From SYFY01 sp031385325 (GTDB lineage: Bacteria; Pseudomonadota; Gammaproteobacteria; Pseudomonadales; Azotimanducaceae): DNA of 64,000 nt. The notes below the pieces were generated by a model, which was given only the letters and a program-made list of their open reading frames with translations, was not told where the DNA came from and did not search any database. The stretch lies in assembly GCA_031385325.1 (NCBI GenBank), contig JANNBJ010000025.1, forward strand, positions 53,993 through 117,992, read 5' to 3'. The position numbers were made by a program, and so were the translations under genes. Positions 38,117-47,402 of this stretch are shown piece after piece. Each line of letters begins with the position of its first letter. Position 1 is the first letter of the stretch.

Positions 38117-39412
38117 ATGTTGCAGACAGTTCGTGGCATGCGCGTTGTACTTCCAGCTGAAGCGCGCCGTTTTCGACTCGTGGAAGACGTGGTGCGGCAG
38201 GTTTTCCTGCAATACGCCTATGAGGAAGTTCAGCTGCCGATGCTGGAAGCAACTGAGCTATTCAGTCGTGGTGTTGGCGAAGCCACTGACATCGTCGAAA
38301 AAGAAATGTACGTCCTGCAGGATCGTGATGGTGACAGTATGGCGCTGCGTCCTGAAGGGACGGCGGGTTGCGTTCGTGCGCTGGAAGAAGCCGGTTATCT
38401 GTACAACCAGGTTCAGCGCGTTTTTTATACCGGCCCCATGTTCCGTTATGAACGGCCTCAGAAAGGGCGCTATCGACAGTTCACTCAGATCGGCGCCGAA
38501 GCGTTTGGCTTTCGCGGCCCTGACGTGGATTTTGAGCTGCTGGACATGAGTTACGCCTGTTGGCTGGCGCTGGGTATAACCGATGCCGTTCAGCTTGAAG
38601 TCAACACACTGGGTTCTCGCGAAAGTCGATTGGCCTATCGAGCCGCTTTGCTGGATTACCTTGTGCCGTTTGCGCGTGAACTGGATGCCGACAGCCGGCG
38701 ACGCCTGACCACCAATCCCTTGCGAATTCTCGACAGCAAGGATCCGCGCACTCGCGAGATCGTTGCCAGTGCGCCAGAGCTTCTCCAGTACATCGACCAT
38801 GAAAGTCGCGCCGGCTTTGACGCGCTGCAAGGCCTGCTCGAGGACTTGCAGATCCCCTTTGTACTGAATCCGGCGCTGGTTCGCGGTCTGGACTATTACA
38901 CTCACACGGTTTTCGAGTGGACGACACAGCGACTGGGAGCGCAGGGAACCATCTGTGCAGGTGGTCGTTACGATGGTCTGGTCGAAACACTGGGCGGTCG
39001 GCCGACTCCTGCCGCGGGTTTTGCCATGGGCGTTGAACGGGTGGTTCTGCTGCACGAAGTCATGCAGTCGGAGGCGCTGACGGCCAGTCAGAGTGCCGAT
39101 GTCTTCATCTGCATCCAGGATGCATCCCTGGCCGGGCAAGCAATGGGTGTGGCGCGTCGGCTGCGCGCCGGTCTGCCTGATCTGCGTATTCGTACCGGGC
39201 TGGGTGGCGCCAAACTGAAGTCTCAATTCAAGAAGGCCGACGACAGCGGTGCACGCTATGCCATCATCATTGGTATCGATGAAGTTGCGCGTGGAGTGCT
39301 GACGCTGAAGCCGCTGCGTGCGGGCGATGGCGAGCAAATGGAGTTGACTCCCGAGGCCCTCATCACGCATGTTGCGCGCGGCATCCGGCAGGCCCAGGCC
39401 GCCCCCCAATAG
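38117..39412 (+). CDS. hisS: Histidyl-tRNA synthetase
   Basis: Class II synthetase, 431 residues, charging tRNA-His. Motif 2 is in FRYERPQKGRYRQFTQIGAE, the histidine-binding segment is LVRGLDYYTHTVFEW, motif 3 is in TPAAGFAMGVERVVLL, and the C-terminal anticodon-binding domain starts near 325 (ADVFICIQD). The ATG at 38117 fits the usual N-terminus LQTVRGMRVVLP. Twenty-two bases separate it from rodZ and 16 from the next gene. Confidence 0.97.
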   Translation: MLQTVRGMRVVLPAEARRFRLVEDVVRQVFLQYAYEEVQLPMLEATELFSRGVGEATDIVEKEMYVLQDRDGDSMALRPEGTAGCVRALEEAGYLYNQVQRVFYTGPMFRYERPQKGRYRQFTQIGAEAFGFRGPDVDFELLDMSYACWLALGITDAVQLEVNTLGSRESRLAYRAALLDYLVPFARELDADSRRRLTTNPLRILDSKDPRTREIVASAPELLQYIDHESRAGFDALQGLLEDLQIPFVLNPALVRGLDYYTHTVFEWTTQRLGAQGTICAGGRYDGLVETLGGRPTPAAGFAMGVERVVLLHEVMQSEALTASQSADVFICIQDASLAGQAMGVARRLRAGLPDLRIRTGLGGAKLKSQFKKADDSGARYAIIIGIDEVARGVLTLKPLRAGDGEQMELTPEALITHVARGIRQAQAAPQ

Positions 39413-39428
39413 TTCGAGGAAGCAAGTT

Positions 39429-40235
39429 GTGTCTGAGTACCTGAGTGAAGAAGAGCAGCTGGAATCGCTGCGGAACTGGTGGAAACAGTATGGCACCTGG
39501 CTGCTCATTGGTCTGATCGTCGCGGCTGCTGGTTATGGTGGCTGGCAGTGGTATCAGAAACACACCATGGACAAGGCGCTTGAAGCATCCGCGCTCTATC
39601 AGTCCTGGCTGGATGCAGGTGCCGACGAAGCCAAGCAGGAAAGCGCATTTGCTGCGATTGAGGCCGGTGCCAAGGGCAGCGCCTACCACAGTCTTGTACT
39701 GTTCCGGCAGGCGGCCAAAGCGGCGGAAGCCGGGGAACTGGAAAAGGCAGAACCGCTGCTGCAGAAAGTCATCGACGGGTCGGGCGAACCGCTCCTGCGT
39801 AGTCTCGCCATCTTGCGGCAGGCTGCGGTGCTGCAGGGCCTGGATCGGTCTGACGAAGCGCTGAAGCTGCTCGATCGTGTCAGCGGTGAAGGCTACAAAG
39901 GGTTGGCTCTGGAACTCAAAGGCGATATCCACATGGCCAGGGATGAGCGTGCCGAGGCCAACAAAGCGTATGCGGCGGCCATGGCCACCCTCGAAGGCGA
40001 CCAGAAAGATTCCTTGCTCGAAGCCAAGATGAACAACTCCGCCATGCCTGCAGGATCTGACAAGCCCGCCGATACGAAGACCGAAATCCCGACTGCCAAT
40101 GACTCAGCTGCTGAGCAGTCCGCGGTCGCCACACCGGCTGACGATTCGGCAGTATCGGAAACACCGCCGACGGTGAATCCTGTGGTGACACCTGTTGCAC
40201 CAGCGAAAACAGCGGAAACCGATGATGACCAATAG
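39429..40235 (+). CDS. YfgM-like ancillary SecYEG protein with long C-terminal tail
   Basis: An inner-membrane TPR protein that in E. coli binds PpiD at the translocon. Features are the family N-terminus EYLSEEEQLESLRNWWKQYG, one helix at 22-41, and TPR-like periplasmic repeats to about residue 205. The remaining 63 residues are Ala-, Pro-, Thr- and Asp-rich and without structure by eye; the E. coli protein stops at about this point, so the tail is extra. The end overlaps bamB. GTG start with GAGGA upstream. Confidence 0.87.
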   Translation: MSEYLSEEEQLESLRNWWKQYGTWLLIGLIVAAAGYGGWQWYQKHTMDKALEASALYQSWLDAGADEAKQESAFAAIEAGAKGSAYHSLVLFRQAAKAAEAGELEKAEPLLQKVIDGSGEPLLRSLAILRQAAVLQGLDRSDEALKLLDRVSGEGYKGLALELKGDIHMARDERAEANKAYAAAMATLEGDQKDSLLEAKMNNSAMPAGSDKPADTKTEIPTANDSAAEQSAVATPADDSAVSETPPTVNPVVTPVAPAKTAETDDDQ

Positions 40236-41469
40236 TTCGATGTTTGCCAGAGCCGGTCTGCTGTTCGCGATGATTGCGCTACTGGGTGGTTGCTCCTGGT
40301 TCTCCTGGTTGCCGTGGGTTGATGATGAGGATGACAAAGATCCGCTGGAACAGGCGGAACTGGTCAAAATTTCCAAACCGGAAGTGAAGATCGATACCGA
40401 GTGGAAACGCGGAATCGGCAAAGGGTTGGGGAAAAAGTACCTGCGACTGCGCCCGTTGGTGCTCGCCGATCGTATCTACGCCGCAGATGGTTATGGTTAT
40501 GTTGCGGCTTTTGATCGTTATTCTGGCAAGCGAGCATGGGAGGCCAAGGTCGACCCGCTGAAGCGCGGCATTCTTTCCAGTCTCAATTTTTTTGATCGCA
40601 AGGATCCGAGTTTTGTCGGTGGCCTGGGTAGTGGTTCGGGAATGATCCTGGTGGGCACCGCAAGCGGATTTCTGGTGGCGTTGTCCGCCGGCGATGGCAC
40701 TCAGTTATGGCGCTCAGATGTGCGCAGCGAAGTGCTCGCGGCGTCGATCGCCGAAGACGGTATGGTGTTCACCCAGACGGTGGATGGCCGGCTGGTCGCG
40801 CTCAATGCGGAAACCGGTGTGCAGGTCTGGAGTTTCAACAATCAGGTGCCTGTGCTGACCTTGCGGGGAACCAGTTCACCAGTGTATTCGGCGGGCGCTG
40901 TGGTGACCGGCTTTCCCAACGGTAAGGTCAGTGCCATTCGTGCGGAAAACGGGGAGCCGATCTGGGAGCAGCGTGTCATGCTGCCGGAAGGTCGATCCGA
41001 ACTGGATCGAATTGTCGATGTGGATGGCGCACCGCTGATTTCCTCGGGCAACATCTATGTGGCCTCGTTCCAGGGCAGGATCAAGGCGCTTCGACAACGC
41101 GACGGATCGCAGATCTGGGAGCGGGATATCTCAACCAATCTGGATCTCGCAGAAGGATATCGTCAGATCTATGCCGTCGATGAAGCGGATATCATCACCG
41201 CCTTTGATCGGGATAGCGGTGAAGTGATCTGGACCCAGAAAGCGCTTAAGCGTCGTCGTCTTTCGCCGCCTATTGCCTTCTCGAACTATCTCGTGGTCGG
41301 TGACGACGATGGTTATCTGCATGTGCTGGCACAAAGCGATGGTCGATTCCTGGGTCGTCGCAAGATCGATGGCAGGGGCCTGCGCAGTGGCATGTCAGTC
41401 GCGGATGGCACGCTCTTTGTACTTGGCAATTCAGGCAAGCTCTCAGCGCTCACCATTGAGGCGCGCTGA
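40222..41469 (+). CDS. bamB: Outer membrane assembly lipoprotein BamB
   Basis: Beta-propeller lipoprotein of the BAM complex that inserts outer-membrane proteins. Of 415 residues, the first 24 form a lipoprotein signal ending in LLGGC. PQQ-like propeller blades follow, for example FDRYSGKRAWEAKVDPLKR, LNAETGVQVWSF, IRAENGEPIWEQR and FDRDSGEVIWTQ. Two Met codons at 40222 and 40225 compete for the start. Start overlaps the yfgM-like gene by 14 bases and the stop overlaps der by one base. Confidence 0.95.
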   Translation: MMTNSSMFARAGLLFAMIALLGGCSWFSWLPWVDDEDDKDPLEQAELVKISKPEVKIDTEWKRGIGKGLGKKYLRLRPLVLADRIYAADGYGYVAAFDRYSGKRAWEAKVDPLKRGILSSLNFFDRKDPSFVGGLGSGSGMILVGTASGFLVALSAGDGTQLWRSDVRSEVLAASIAEDGMVFTQTVDGRLVALNAETGVQVWSFNNQVPVLTLRGTSSPVYSAGAVVTGFPNGKVSAIRAENGEPIWEQRVMLPEGRSELDRIVDVDGAPLISSGNIYVASFQGRIKALRQRDGSQIWERDISTNLDLAEGYRQIYAVDEADIITAFDRDSGEVIWTQKALKRRRLSPPIAFSNYLVVGDDDGYLHVLAQSDGRFLGRRKIDGRGLRSGMSVADGTLFVLGNSGKLSALTIEAR

Positions 41470-42872
41470 TGCCGACGATCGCGCTGGTTGGACGGCCCAA
41501 CGTCGGCAAGTCCACGCTCTTCAATCGTTTTACCCGTACGCGTGACGCACTCGTAGCCGATGTACCGGGGCTGACCCGTGATCGGCGGTATGGTCGGGCG
41601 GATCTTGATGGTACCCAGGTTACCGTCGTTGATACCGGTGGTTTGTTCGGTGACGAAGTACTGGCAGAAGCGTTGCAGGCGCAGACCTGGCGAGCCGTAC
41701 TCGATTCACAACTGGTGCTGTTGATTCTCGATGCACGGGCCGGACTGAACGCGCTGGATATTGAAATCGTTGATGAGATGCGGCGTCGTGGTGCGCGGGT
41801 GGTGGGCGTCCTGAACAAGGTCGATGGGCTGGACCAGGAAACGGCCAGTGCCGACTTTTCGCGGCTCGGCCTCGGTGACCTCGAACCCATATCAGCATCG
41901 CACGGCCATGGCATGGCACAGCTGCGAGAACGAATTCTCGAGGAACTGGCAGAACTTGCCGTCAGCGAGGATGATCCGGCCGCTGCAAATCAGCCTGTGG
42001 CCGCCAGCAACTCGATTCGTGTTGCGATCATTGGCCGGCCTAATGTCGGTAAATCCACGCTCATCAATCGACTGCTTGGTGAAGAACGTCAGGTGGTGGC
42101 CGATCTGCCGGGCACGACCATGGATGCCATCGATATCCCGTTCGAACGTGATGGCGTGAACTACGTGCTGATCGATACCGCCGGGGTTCGTCGTAAAGGC
42201 CGGGTAGACGGCATCGCCGAAAAATTCTCCGTCGTCAAATCACTGGATGCTATTGGCCGGGCGCACGTGGTCATCCTTGTCATCGACGCGAGTGAAGGCG
42301 TTGTCGAACAGGACCTGCATGTCCTGCAGTTTGCAACCGAAGCCGGGGCGGGCCTGATCATCGCCGCCAACAAGTGGGATGGCCTCACCTCCGACACGCG
42401 TGATCGTGCCATGACCACTCTCGATCGACGACTCGACTTCGTCCCGTGGGCGGACGTTCATAGAATTTCTGCCTTGCACGGAACCGGGGTGGGCAAACTC
42501 TGGTCTGCGGTACAGGACGTGCATCGCAGCGCCGCTTTTGATGTGTCGACCACTTTGTTGAACCGGATTTTGCAGGGACTGGTCACGGGACACTTCCCCC
42601 CCACTGTTCGTGGCCGGCCCATCAAGTTGAAAATGGCCTCACGCAAGGGTGGACACCCGCCGACCATCATCATCCACGGCAATCAGGTGGATGCGTTGCC
42701 AGCGAGTTACATTCGCTACCTGGAGAATGGTTTTCGTCAGGCGCTTCGACTGGCCGGTACGCCCATTCGAATCATCCTGCGGGCACCTGAAAATCCGTTT
42801 GCCGGCCGGCGTAACGTGCTGACACCGCGGCAGCAACGGGCGCGAGATCGGGTCAGAAGACACAGTCGGTAG
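41469..42872 (+). CDS. der: Ribosome-associated GTPase Der (EngA)
   Basis: Essential 50S-assembly GTPase with two tandem G domains. G1 loops are GRPNVGKSTLFNRF near residue 8 and GRPNVGKSTLINRL near 190; NKVD and NKWD are the respective specificity motifs; a KH-like domain ends the protein (residues 365-467). Length 467 is normal. Last gene of the ndk-led operon. Confidence 0.97.
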   Translation: MPTIALVGRPNVGKSTLFNRFTRTRDALVADVPGLTRDRRYGRADLDGTQVTVVDTGGLFGDEVLAEALQAQTWRAVLDSQLVLLILDARAGLNALDIEIVDEMRRRGARVVGVLNKVDGLDQETASADFSRLGLGDLEPISASHGHGMAQLRERILEELAELAVSEDDPAAANQPVAASNSIRVAIIGRPNVGKSTLINRLLGEERQVVADLPGTTMDAIDIPFERDGVNYVLIDTAGVRRKGRVDGIAEKFSVVKSLDAIGRAHVVILVIDASEGVVEQDLHVLQFATEAGAGLIIAANKWDGLTSDTRDRAMTTLDRRLDFVPWADVHRISALHGTGVGKLWSAVQDVHRSAAFDVSTTLLNRILQGLVTGHFPPTVRGRPIKLKMASRKGGHPPTIIIHGNQVDALPASYIRYLENGFRQALRLAGTPIRIILRAPENPFAGRRNVLTPRQQRARDRVRRHSR

Positions 42873-42947
42873 TTCGTCGGAGTCAGAACGGTAATGACCG
42901 CTCGTTTTGCCGCATCACTGTTCTGGCATCGATCGGGCACGACCTGA

Positions 42948-43757
42948 TCAAGGTGTGCTGAACACCGCCACCGCTGTTACCGGATCCACGCGATTCCCGT
43001 TCATGCTCACCGACCAGTGCAGATGCGGACCAGTGGCACGGCCAGTGGCGCCGACCAGACCGAGAATCTCACCAGCCTGCACCTGTGCGCCTTCCCTGAC
43101 TTTGATTTCGCTCAGGTGACACACCATGGTGATGAGCCCCTGACCGTGGTCGAGGAAAACGGAGTTGCCGTTGAAGTAGAAGCTTCCCGTCAGCACAACG
43201 GTGCCTGATGCCGGTGCCTTGATGGGAGTGCCAGTGGAGGCAGCCAGGTCCAGTCCAGCGTGAGGGTTGCGGGGTTCACCATTGAAGACTCGGCGAAAAC
43301 CAAACGCGCTGGAGATTCGCCCGTTCAGTGGCTTGTCAAGACGGGCGGGCGCGGGACCTGCAGTGAAGCTGACATAGACCCGTTCCATGCGAGCGGCCTC
43401 AAGCTCGATGCGTTTGAGATCAGCGGGGTCCGGATTGACCATCTTTGGATCGGCGATGGTCAGACGCTGTTCGGGATAGGTCTTTGCCTGAACTTCAAAG
43501 TCCACGACGTTTGAGGTTTCGCCGTGGATCTGCGCCTGATGACGACCCGGGTTTGCGGCGATGTTGATGCCGATGTAGGCCTTGCCAACACGCATCAAGA
43601 CCGGACGCCCTTCGTACGACACCCAGGCCGCGTTATCAGGAATTGGCAGTACGTGAATTCCGCCTGGCACTGCGTCAGCGAGACTGTAACCGGTGCAGAT
43701 GAGCAACCCAGCGACGCCTATCGCGTGGCATCGCAGAAACAAACTACGGTTCGGCAC
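42948..43757 (-). CDS. M23 family metallopeptidase, secreted
   Basis: A probable cell-wall endopeptidase or LytM factor of 269 residues. There is a signal peptide (about 1-29), a beta-rich middle, and a C-terminal LytM domain from about 145. Zinc ligands are visible in HAGLDLAA (His and Asp, near 167-171) and in GPHLHWSV (second His, near 250), so it looks catalytically complete, unlike the degenerate EnvC/NlpD type. It starts inside the end of xseA (14-base overlap), so the two are expressed together. Confidence 0.9.
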   Translation of the reverse strand: MPNRSLFLRCHAIGVAGLLICTGYSLADAVPGGIHVLPIPDNAAWVSYEGRPVLMRVGKAYIGINIAANPGRHQAQIHGETSNVVDFEVQAKTYPEQRLTIADPKMVNPDPADLKRIELEAARMERVYVSFTAGPAPARLDKPLNGRISSAFGFRRVFNGEPRNPHAGLDLAASTGTPIKAPASGTVVLTGSFYFNGNSVFLDHGQGLITMVCHLSEIKVREGAQVQAGEILGLVGATGRATGPHLHWSVSMNGNRVDPVTAVAVFSTP

Positions 43758-45096
43758 GGGTCACACCTTCAACCAGCATGCTGGCTTCTCCATCCTGCAT
43801 CCGAGCACGCACGCGCTGGCCCGTGTGCAGTTCTGTTGTGCGGGTAAGCGCATGGCCGTCGATGTCGGTCAGAATGGAATAGCCGCGCGCAACGGTATGG
43901 AGGGGGCTCAACGCATCAAGTGTTCGTGCGAGACCGCCCAGCGAGCTGTTCAACAGGCGAAGCCGCTGTGTCAGGCTGTTGGTGCTACGCGCCTGCAAGC
44001 GACTCAATTGATCCTGCAACTTTTCCAGTCGGAACTGCGGATGCTGCCGCATCAATGCCTGGGCGCGATCATTGAGCTGTCGATTGGCGGTCTTCAGGGC
44101 ATGCCCCATGGCCAGTTGGCTGCGATGCGAAAGATCGTCCGCTCGCTGCATCCATTGCTGCAGCTGGGCGGCGGGACTGATCAGTCGAGAACGTAACAGT
44201 TCGAGGCTGGCCCGTCGCTGCTGCAGCCTGCGCTGAAAAATCGAAGCCAGGGTATGTTCCAGCCCGGCCAGCTGTCGCGATAACTCGATGCGATGAGGCG
44301 TGCTCAACTCGGCAGCTGCCGAAGGAGTTGGGGCTCGCAAGTCCGCCACGTAGTCGGTGATGGCCGTGTCGATTTCGTGACCGATGGCAGAAATGGTGGG
44401 CACCGTGCAGGCGGCGAGCGCACGTGCCACGCTTTCCAGATTGAATGCCCACAGGTCTTCAAGCGAGCCACCACCACGCGTCATGATGACGAGGTCTGGC
44501 TTGATTTCCGGAATTCGAGCCAGGGCTGCGAGAATCTGTGGTTCGGCGGCGCTGCCTTGTACCGCGACGTCCAGAACGATGACATCAAGCAGTGGATAGC
44601 GGCGTCGCCAGATACTGAGCATGTCTTGTAGCGCAGCACCGGTCGCCGAGGTAATGACTGCGATACGTTTGGGTACGGCAGGCAAAGGGCGTTTTCGAGT
44701 GACCGCGGTCAACCCTTCCGCTTCGAGCTTTTTCAACAAGGCTTCGAACGCACGACGCAGTGCGCCTTCGCCAGCCTCCTCGATGTGCTCGGCAATGATC
44801 TGAAAGTCACTGCGCGCTTCGTACAACGTCACCTTGCCGCGAATGAGTACCTGCATGCCATCCTTGGGCTTCATGCGCATGTAACGATTTCGGTTGACGA
44901 ACATGGCAGCGCGGAGCTGGGTCGAGTCGTCTTTCAACGTGAAATACCAGTGACCGGACGATGGAACCCGGAAATTGGACAGTTCACCGGTAATCCAGAC
45001 CATGCCAAAACCATCCTCGATGAGCAGACGGGCGCGGCGAGCCAGATCGGTGGGAGAGAGGATCTGCCGGAGGGCAGGAAGTTGAGAATCAGTCAT
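43744..45096 (-). CDS. xseA: Exodeoxyribonuclease VII large subunit
   Basis: Catalytic subunit of ExoVII, a single-strand DNA exonuclease. In 450 residues: OB-fold at the N-terminus with VWITGELSNFRVPSSGHWYF, a catalytic core with the family motifs VITSATGAALQDML and TRGGGSLEDLWAFN, AIGHEIDTAITD, then a long coiled coil (about 270-400). The small subunit gene xseB is not adjacent, as is normal. First gene of a two-gene unit with the M23 peptidase. Confidence 0.96.
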   Translation of the reverse strand: MTDSQLPALRQILSPTDLARRARLLIEDGFGMVWITGELSNFRVPSSGHWYFTLKDDSTQLRAAMFVNRNRYMRMKPKDGMQVLIRGKVTLYEARSDFQIIAEHIEEAGEGALRRAFEALLKKLEAEGLTAVTRKRPLPAVPKRIAVITSATGAALQDMLSIWRRRYPLLDVIVLDVAVQGSAAEPQILAALARIPEIKPDLVIMTRGGGSLEDLWAFNLESVARALAACTVPTISAIGHEIDTAITDYVADLRAPTPSAAAELSTPHRIELSRQLAGLEHTLASIFQRRLQQRRASLELLRSRLISPAAQLQQWMQRADDLSHRSQLAMGHALKTANRQLNDRAQALMRQHPQFRLEKLQDQLSRLQARSTNSLTQRLRLLNSSLGGLARTLDALSPLHTVARGYSILTDIDGHALTRTTELHTGQRVRARMQDGEASMLVEGVTRAEP

Positions 45097-45142
45097 GCGT
45101 GTATTGTAGCGTCAACACCCTGTCGTCCCGCAGCCCAAATGC

Positions 45143-45148
45143 TTGACA
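45143..45148 (+). promoter_or_regulatory. Possible -35 element before the aldo/keto reductase
   Basis: A perfect TTGACA lies in the gap between xseA and the aldo/keto reductase start. At 17 bases the matching -10 would be TTCACT (45166-45171), which is poor. Kept as a weak candidate because no other promoter is apparent in the 102-base gap. Confidence 0.25.
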
Positions 45149-45198
45149 CGGGTGCTGGTGCGCTCTTCACTGCGAGAATATTTATCGGGGGATGAACG

Positions 45199-46230
45199 AT
45201 GCTGAAGCCAGTTCAACTTGGCAAGCGGGCCGGGATGCGTGTGTCGCAGTTATGTCTGGGCACGATGAACTTCGGGGTGCCTGGAAAGGGGCATCAAGGC
45301 GACTGGACGTTGCCGATCGAGGAAGCACGACCGATCTTCAAAGCCGCCATGGATCATGGATTGTTTTATTTCGACTGTGCGGATATCTACGGCGTAGGTG
45401 CCAGCGAGGAGGTGGTTGGCCAGATCCTGCGTGAATCGTTCGCCCGCCACGACTATGTGCTGGCAACAAAAATCTCAATGCCCATGGGGCGGGGCGCCAA
45501 CATGGGTGGCCTGTCCCGCAAGCATGTCCGCGAAGGAATCGACGCCTGTCTGCAACGACTCGGCCACGACTACGTTGATCATCTTGTCATCCACCGTCAT
45601 CCACATGGCATTCCCGGTCAGGCCACCGTACCGATCGAAGAAACGCTGCAGGCACTGGATGACGCGGTTCGAGCGGGCAAGGTTCTGTATCTCGGTGCTT
45701 CGTCCATGTTCTCCTGGCAGTTTGTCGAGCTGCAGTTAACAGCCCGACTGGAAAGCCTCACACCCTTCATATCGATGCAGAACCACTACAACCTGGTCTA
45801 TCGGGAAGAAGAACGGGAGATGCTCCCGTACTGTGAGTCACAGGGCATTGCAGTAACACCATGGTCGCCACTGGCACGAGGCATCTTGACCGGCGCATAC
45901 AGCGGCGGTTTCGAGGCCGGCTCGACCAATCGCTCAAAAGGCGCAGATCGCAAACGTACGGAGTCGCTCTATCGTGGCCGGCGTACGTTCGATATTGCAG
46001 AGCGGGTGGTCGAAGTAGCGAGCAAACGTAGTGTCAAACCAGCGCAGATCGCGCTGGCCTGGCTGGCCGGCAAGTCGGCTGTGACGGCGCCAATCGTTGG
46101 CGTCTCCAAGCTCGCGCAACTCGATGAGCTGGTCGCCGCCTTGGCGATCAAGCTTGATGAGAGTGAGGTGAAATACCTCGAGGCGTTGTACGAACCCGTG
46201 GAGAACCTTCTGTCAATTGGTTCGTCTTAG
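45199..46230 (+). CDS. Aldo/keto reductase
   Basis: NADPH-dependent oxidoreductase of 343 residues. The catalytic tetrad is present: Asp59 and Tyr64 in FDCADIYGVG, Lys91 in ATKISMP, His132 in VIHRHP. The layout is that of the AKR branch with the SEEVVGQILRE helix. GGGGGA stands seven bases before the ATG. Single gene, divergent from xseA and convergent with the nitronate monooxygenase. Substrate cannot be read from sequence. Confidence 0.92.
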   Translation: MLKPVQLGKRAGMRVSQLCLGTMNFGVPGKGHQGDWTLPIEEARPIFKAAMDHGLFYFDCADIYGVGASEEVVGQILRESFARHDYVLATKISMPMGRGANMGGLSRKHVREGIDACLQRLGHDYVDHLVIHRHPHGIPGQATVPIEETLQALDDAVRAGKVLYLGASSMFSWQFVELQLTARLESLTPFISMQNHYNLVYREEEREMLPYCESQGIAVTPWSPLARGILTGAYSGGFEAGSTNRSKGADRKRTESLYRGRRTFDIAERVVEVASKRSVKPAQIALAWLAGKSAVTAPIVGVSKLAQLDELVAALAIKLDESEVKYLEALYEPVENLLSIGSS

Positions 46231-46258
46231 CGATCTATCCAAGACGAACCCCGGAACC

Positions 46259-47389
46259 CTATTCTCCAACGGTCGCGTTCAGCCGCTCTACCGCTTTCAG
46301 ATAGTCTTCCATGAACTCGAACATGACAGTTCGGGCGCTCTGGATGCTGTTCATCAAACCAACTCCCTGGCCGACGAAATAGGTCGAGAGCTGCTTCGCG
46401 CCTTCATGACCACCTTCGGCGAGCTTGTTGACCTTGGCCAGTGCCGGTTCCGCGACCCGGGATTGCAAAGGCATCGCCAGCGGCGTTGGAGCGTCCTCAT
46501 CTTCCCAGGCGTCGGTCCACGCAGAACGCAGCTGGCGAGAGTATTTGCCGGTGCGAGCCTTGGAGCGGACGGTCTGCCGCGAAGACGCCAGCACGTATTT
46601 TTCCTTGATCACCTGCGGAGTTTCGGCCTCGATCGTTGTGAGCCACATGGATGCGGTCCAGGCGCCGGCTGCACCCATGGCCATGCACGCGGCCATTTGT
46701 CGGCCGGTAACGATACCGCCGGCAGCGAGCACCGGGACGCCATATTTTTCTACTGCCATGCAGACTTCCGGAACCAGAACCAGTGTGGACACCTCGCCAC
46801 AGTGCCCACCGGCCTCCGTGCCGGCAGCGATGAGAATGTCGACCCCTGCTTCCGCCTGTTTGACAGCATGCTCCTTGGCGCCAACCAGTGCGGCGGTCGC
46901 AACACCACGGGCCTTGCCCATTTCTATCATGTAGCGGGGTGGCACACCCAGGGCATTGACGATGAGCTTGATCGGGTGCGCAAAGGCGACGTCGATGATG
47001 GTTGCGGCTCGGCCAGCAGTAAGAAATCCGCCGGCGCCACCTCGACGATTCAAGTAAACGTCGGCTGAGTCGATTCCATGCCTGGCGAGAATGTTGGCGG
47101 CGTAGGCACGGTGCTCGTTTGGCACCATCGCCTCGAGTTCCTGGCCGGTGATGTTGTCATCGTTGATGGCCATGCTGGTTGGCGCGATCAGGTCAACGCC
47201 ATAGGGTTTGCCGCCGATATGCTCGTCGATCCAGCGCAGGTCGATTTCGAGGGATTCAGGGCTGTGGCCAGCGGCGCCGAGCACGCCCATCCCACCAGCT
47301 TTGGAAACCTCCACGACCACATCACGACAGTGCGTAAACGCGAGAAGCGGAAAATCGATTCCTAACAGAGAACAGATTCTGGATTGAAT
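46259..47389 (-). CDS. Nitronate monooxygenase family protein (ATT start proposed)
   Basis: An FMN-dependent TIM barrel of the 2-nitropropane dioxygenase/enoyl reductase II class. Landmarks are VSKAGGMGVLGAAGH near the N-terminus, AGTEAGGHCGE and PVLAAGGIVTGRQMAACMAMGAAGAW. With GTG at 47320 the family's first strand would be lost; the frame continues upstream as SRICSLLGIDFPLLAF, which is the expected N-terminus. No ATG, GTG or TTG is found there, but ATT at 47389-47387 lies eight bases after a perfect GGAGG, giving 376 residues. The substrate may be a nitroalkane or another small electrophile; it has no operon partners. Confidence 0.88.
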   Translation of the reverse strand: MQSRICSLLGIDFPLLAFTHCRDVVVEVSKAGGMGVLGAAGHSPESLEIDLRWIDEHIGGKPYGVDLIAPTSMAINDDNITGQELEAMVPNEHRAYAANILARHGIDSADVYLNRRGGAGGFLTAGRAATIIDVAFAHPIKLIVNALGVPPRYMIEMGKARGVATAALVGAKEHAVKQAEAGVDILIAAGTEAGGHCGEVSTLVLVPEVCMAVEKYGVPVLAAGGIVTGRQMAACMAMGAAGAWTASMWLTTIEAETPQVIKEKYVLASSRQTVRSKARTGKYSRQLRSAWTDAWEDEDAPTPLAMPLQSRVAEPALAKVNKLAEGGHEGAKQLSTYFVGQGVGLMNSIQSARTVMFEFMEDYLKAVERLNATVGE

Positions 47390-47402
47390 TTTGTTGACCT
47401 CC
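47387..47402 (-). promoter_or_regulatory. Ribosome binding site deciding an ATT start
   Basis: On the minus strand GGAGG (47402-47398) is followed by TCAACAAA and ATT (47389-47387). Spacing is ideal. It supports translation from ATT, since the downstream GTG at 47320 has no such site and would cut into conserved sequence. Confidence 0.55.

Noticed and set aside
38258..39508. Open frame of 416 codons on the minus strand
   Set aside because: Antisense shadow of hisS, which has complete motifs. The translated product shows no domain.
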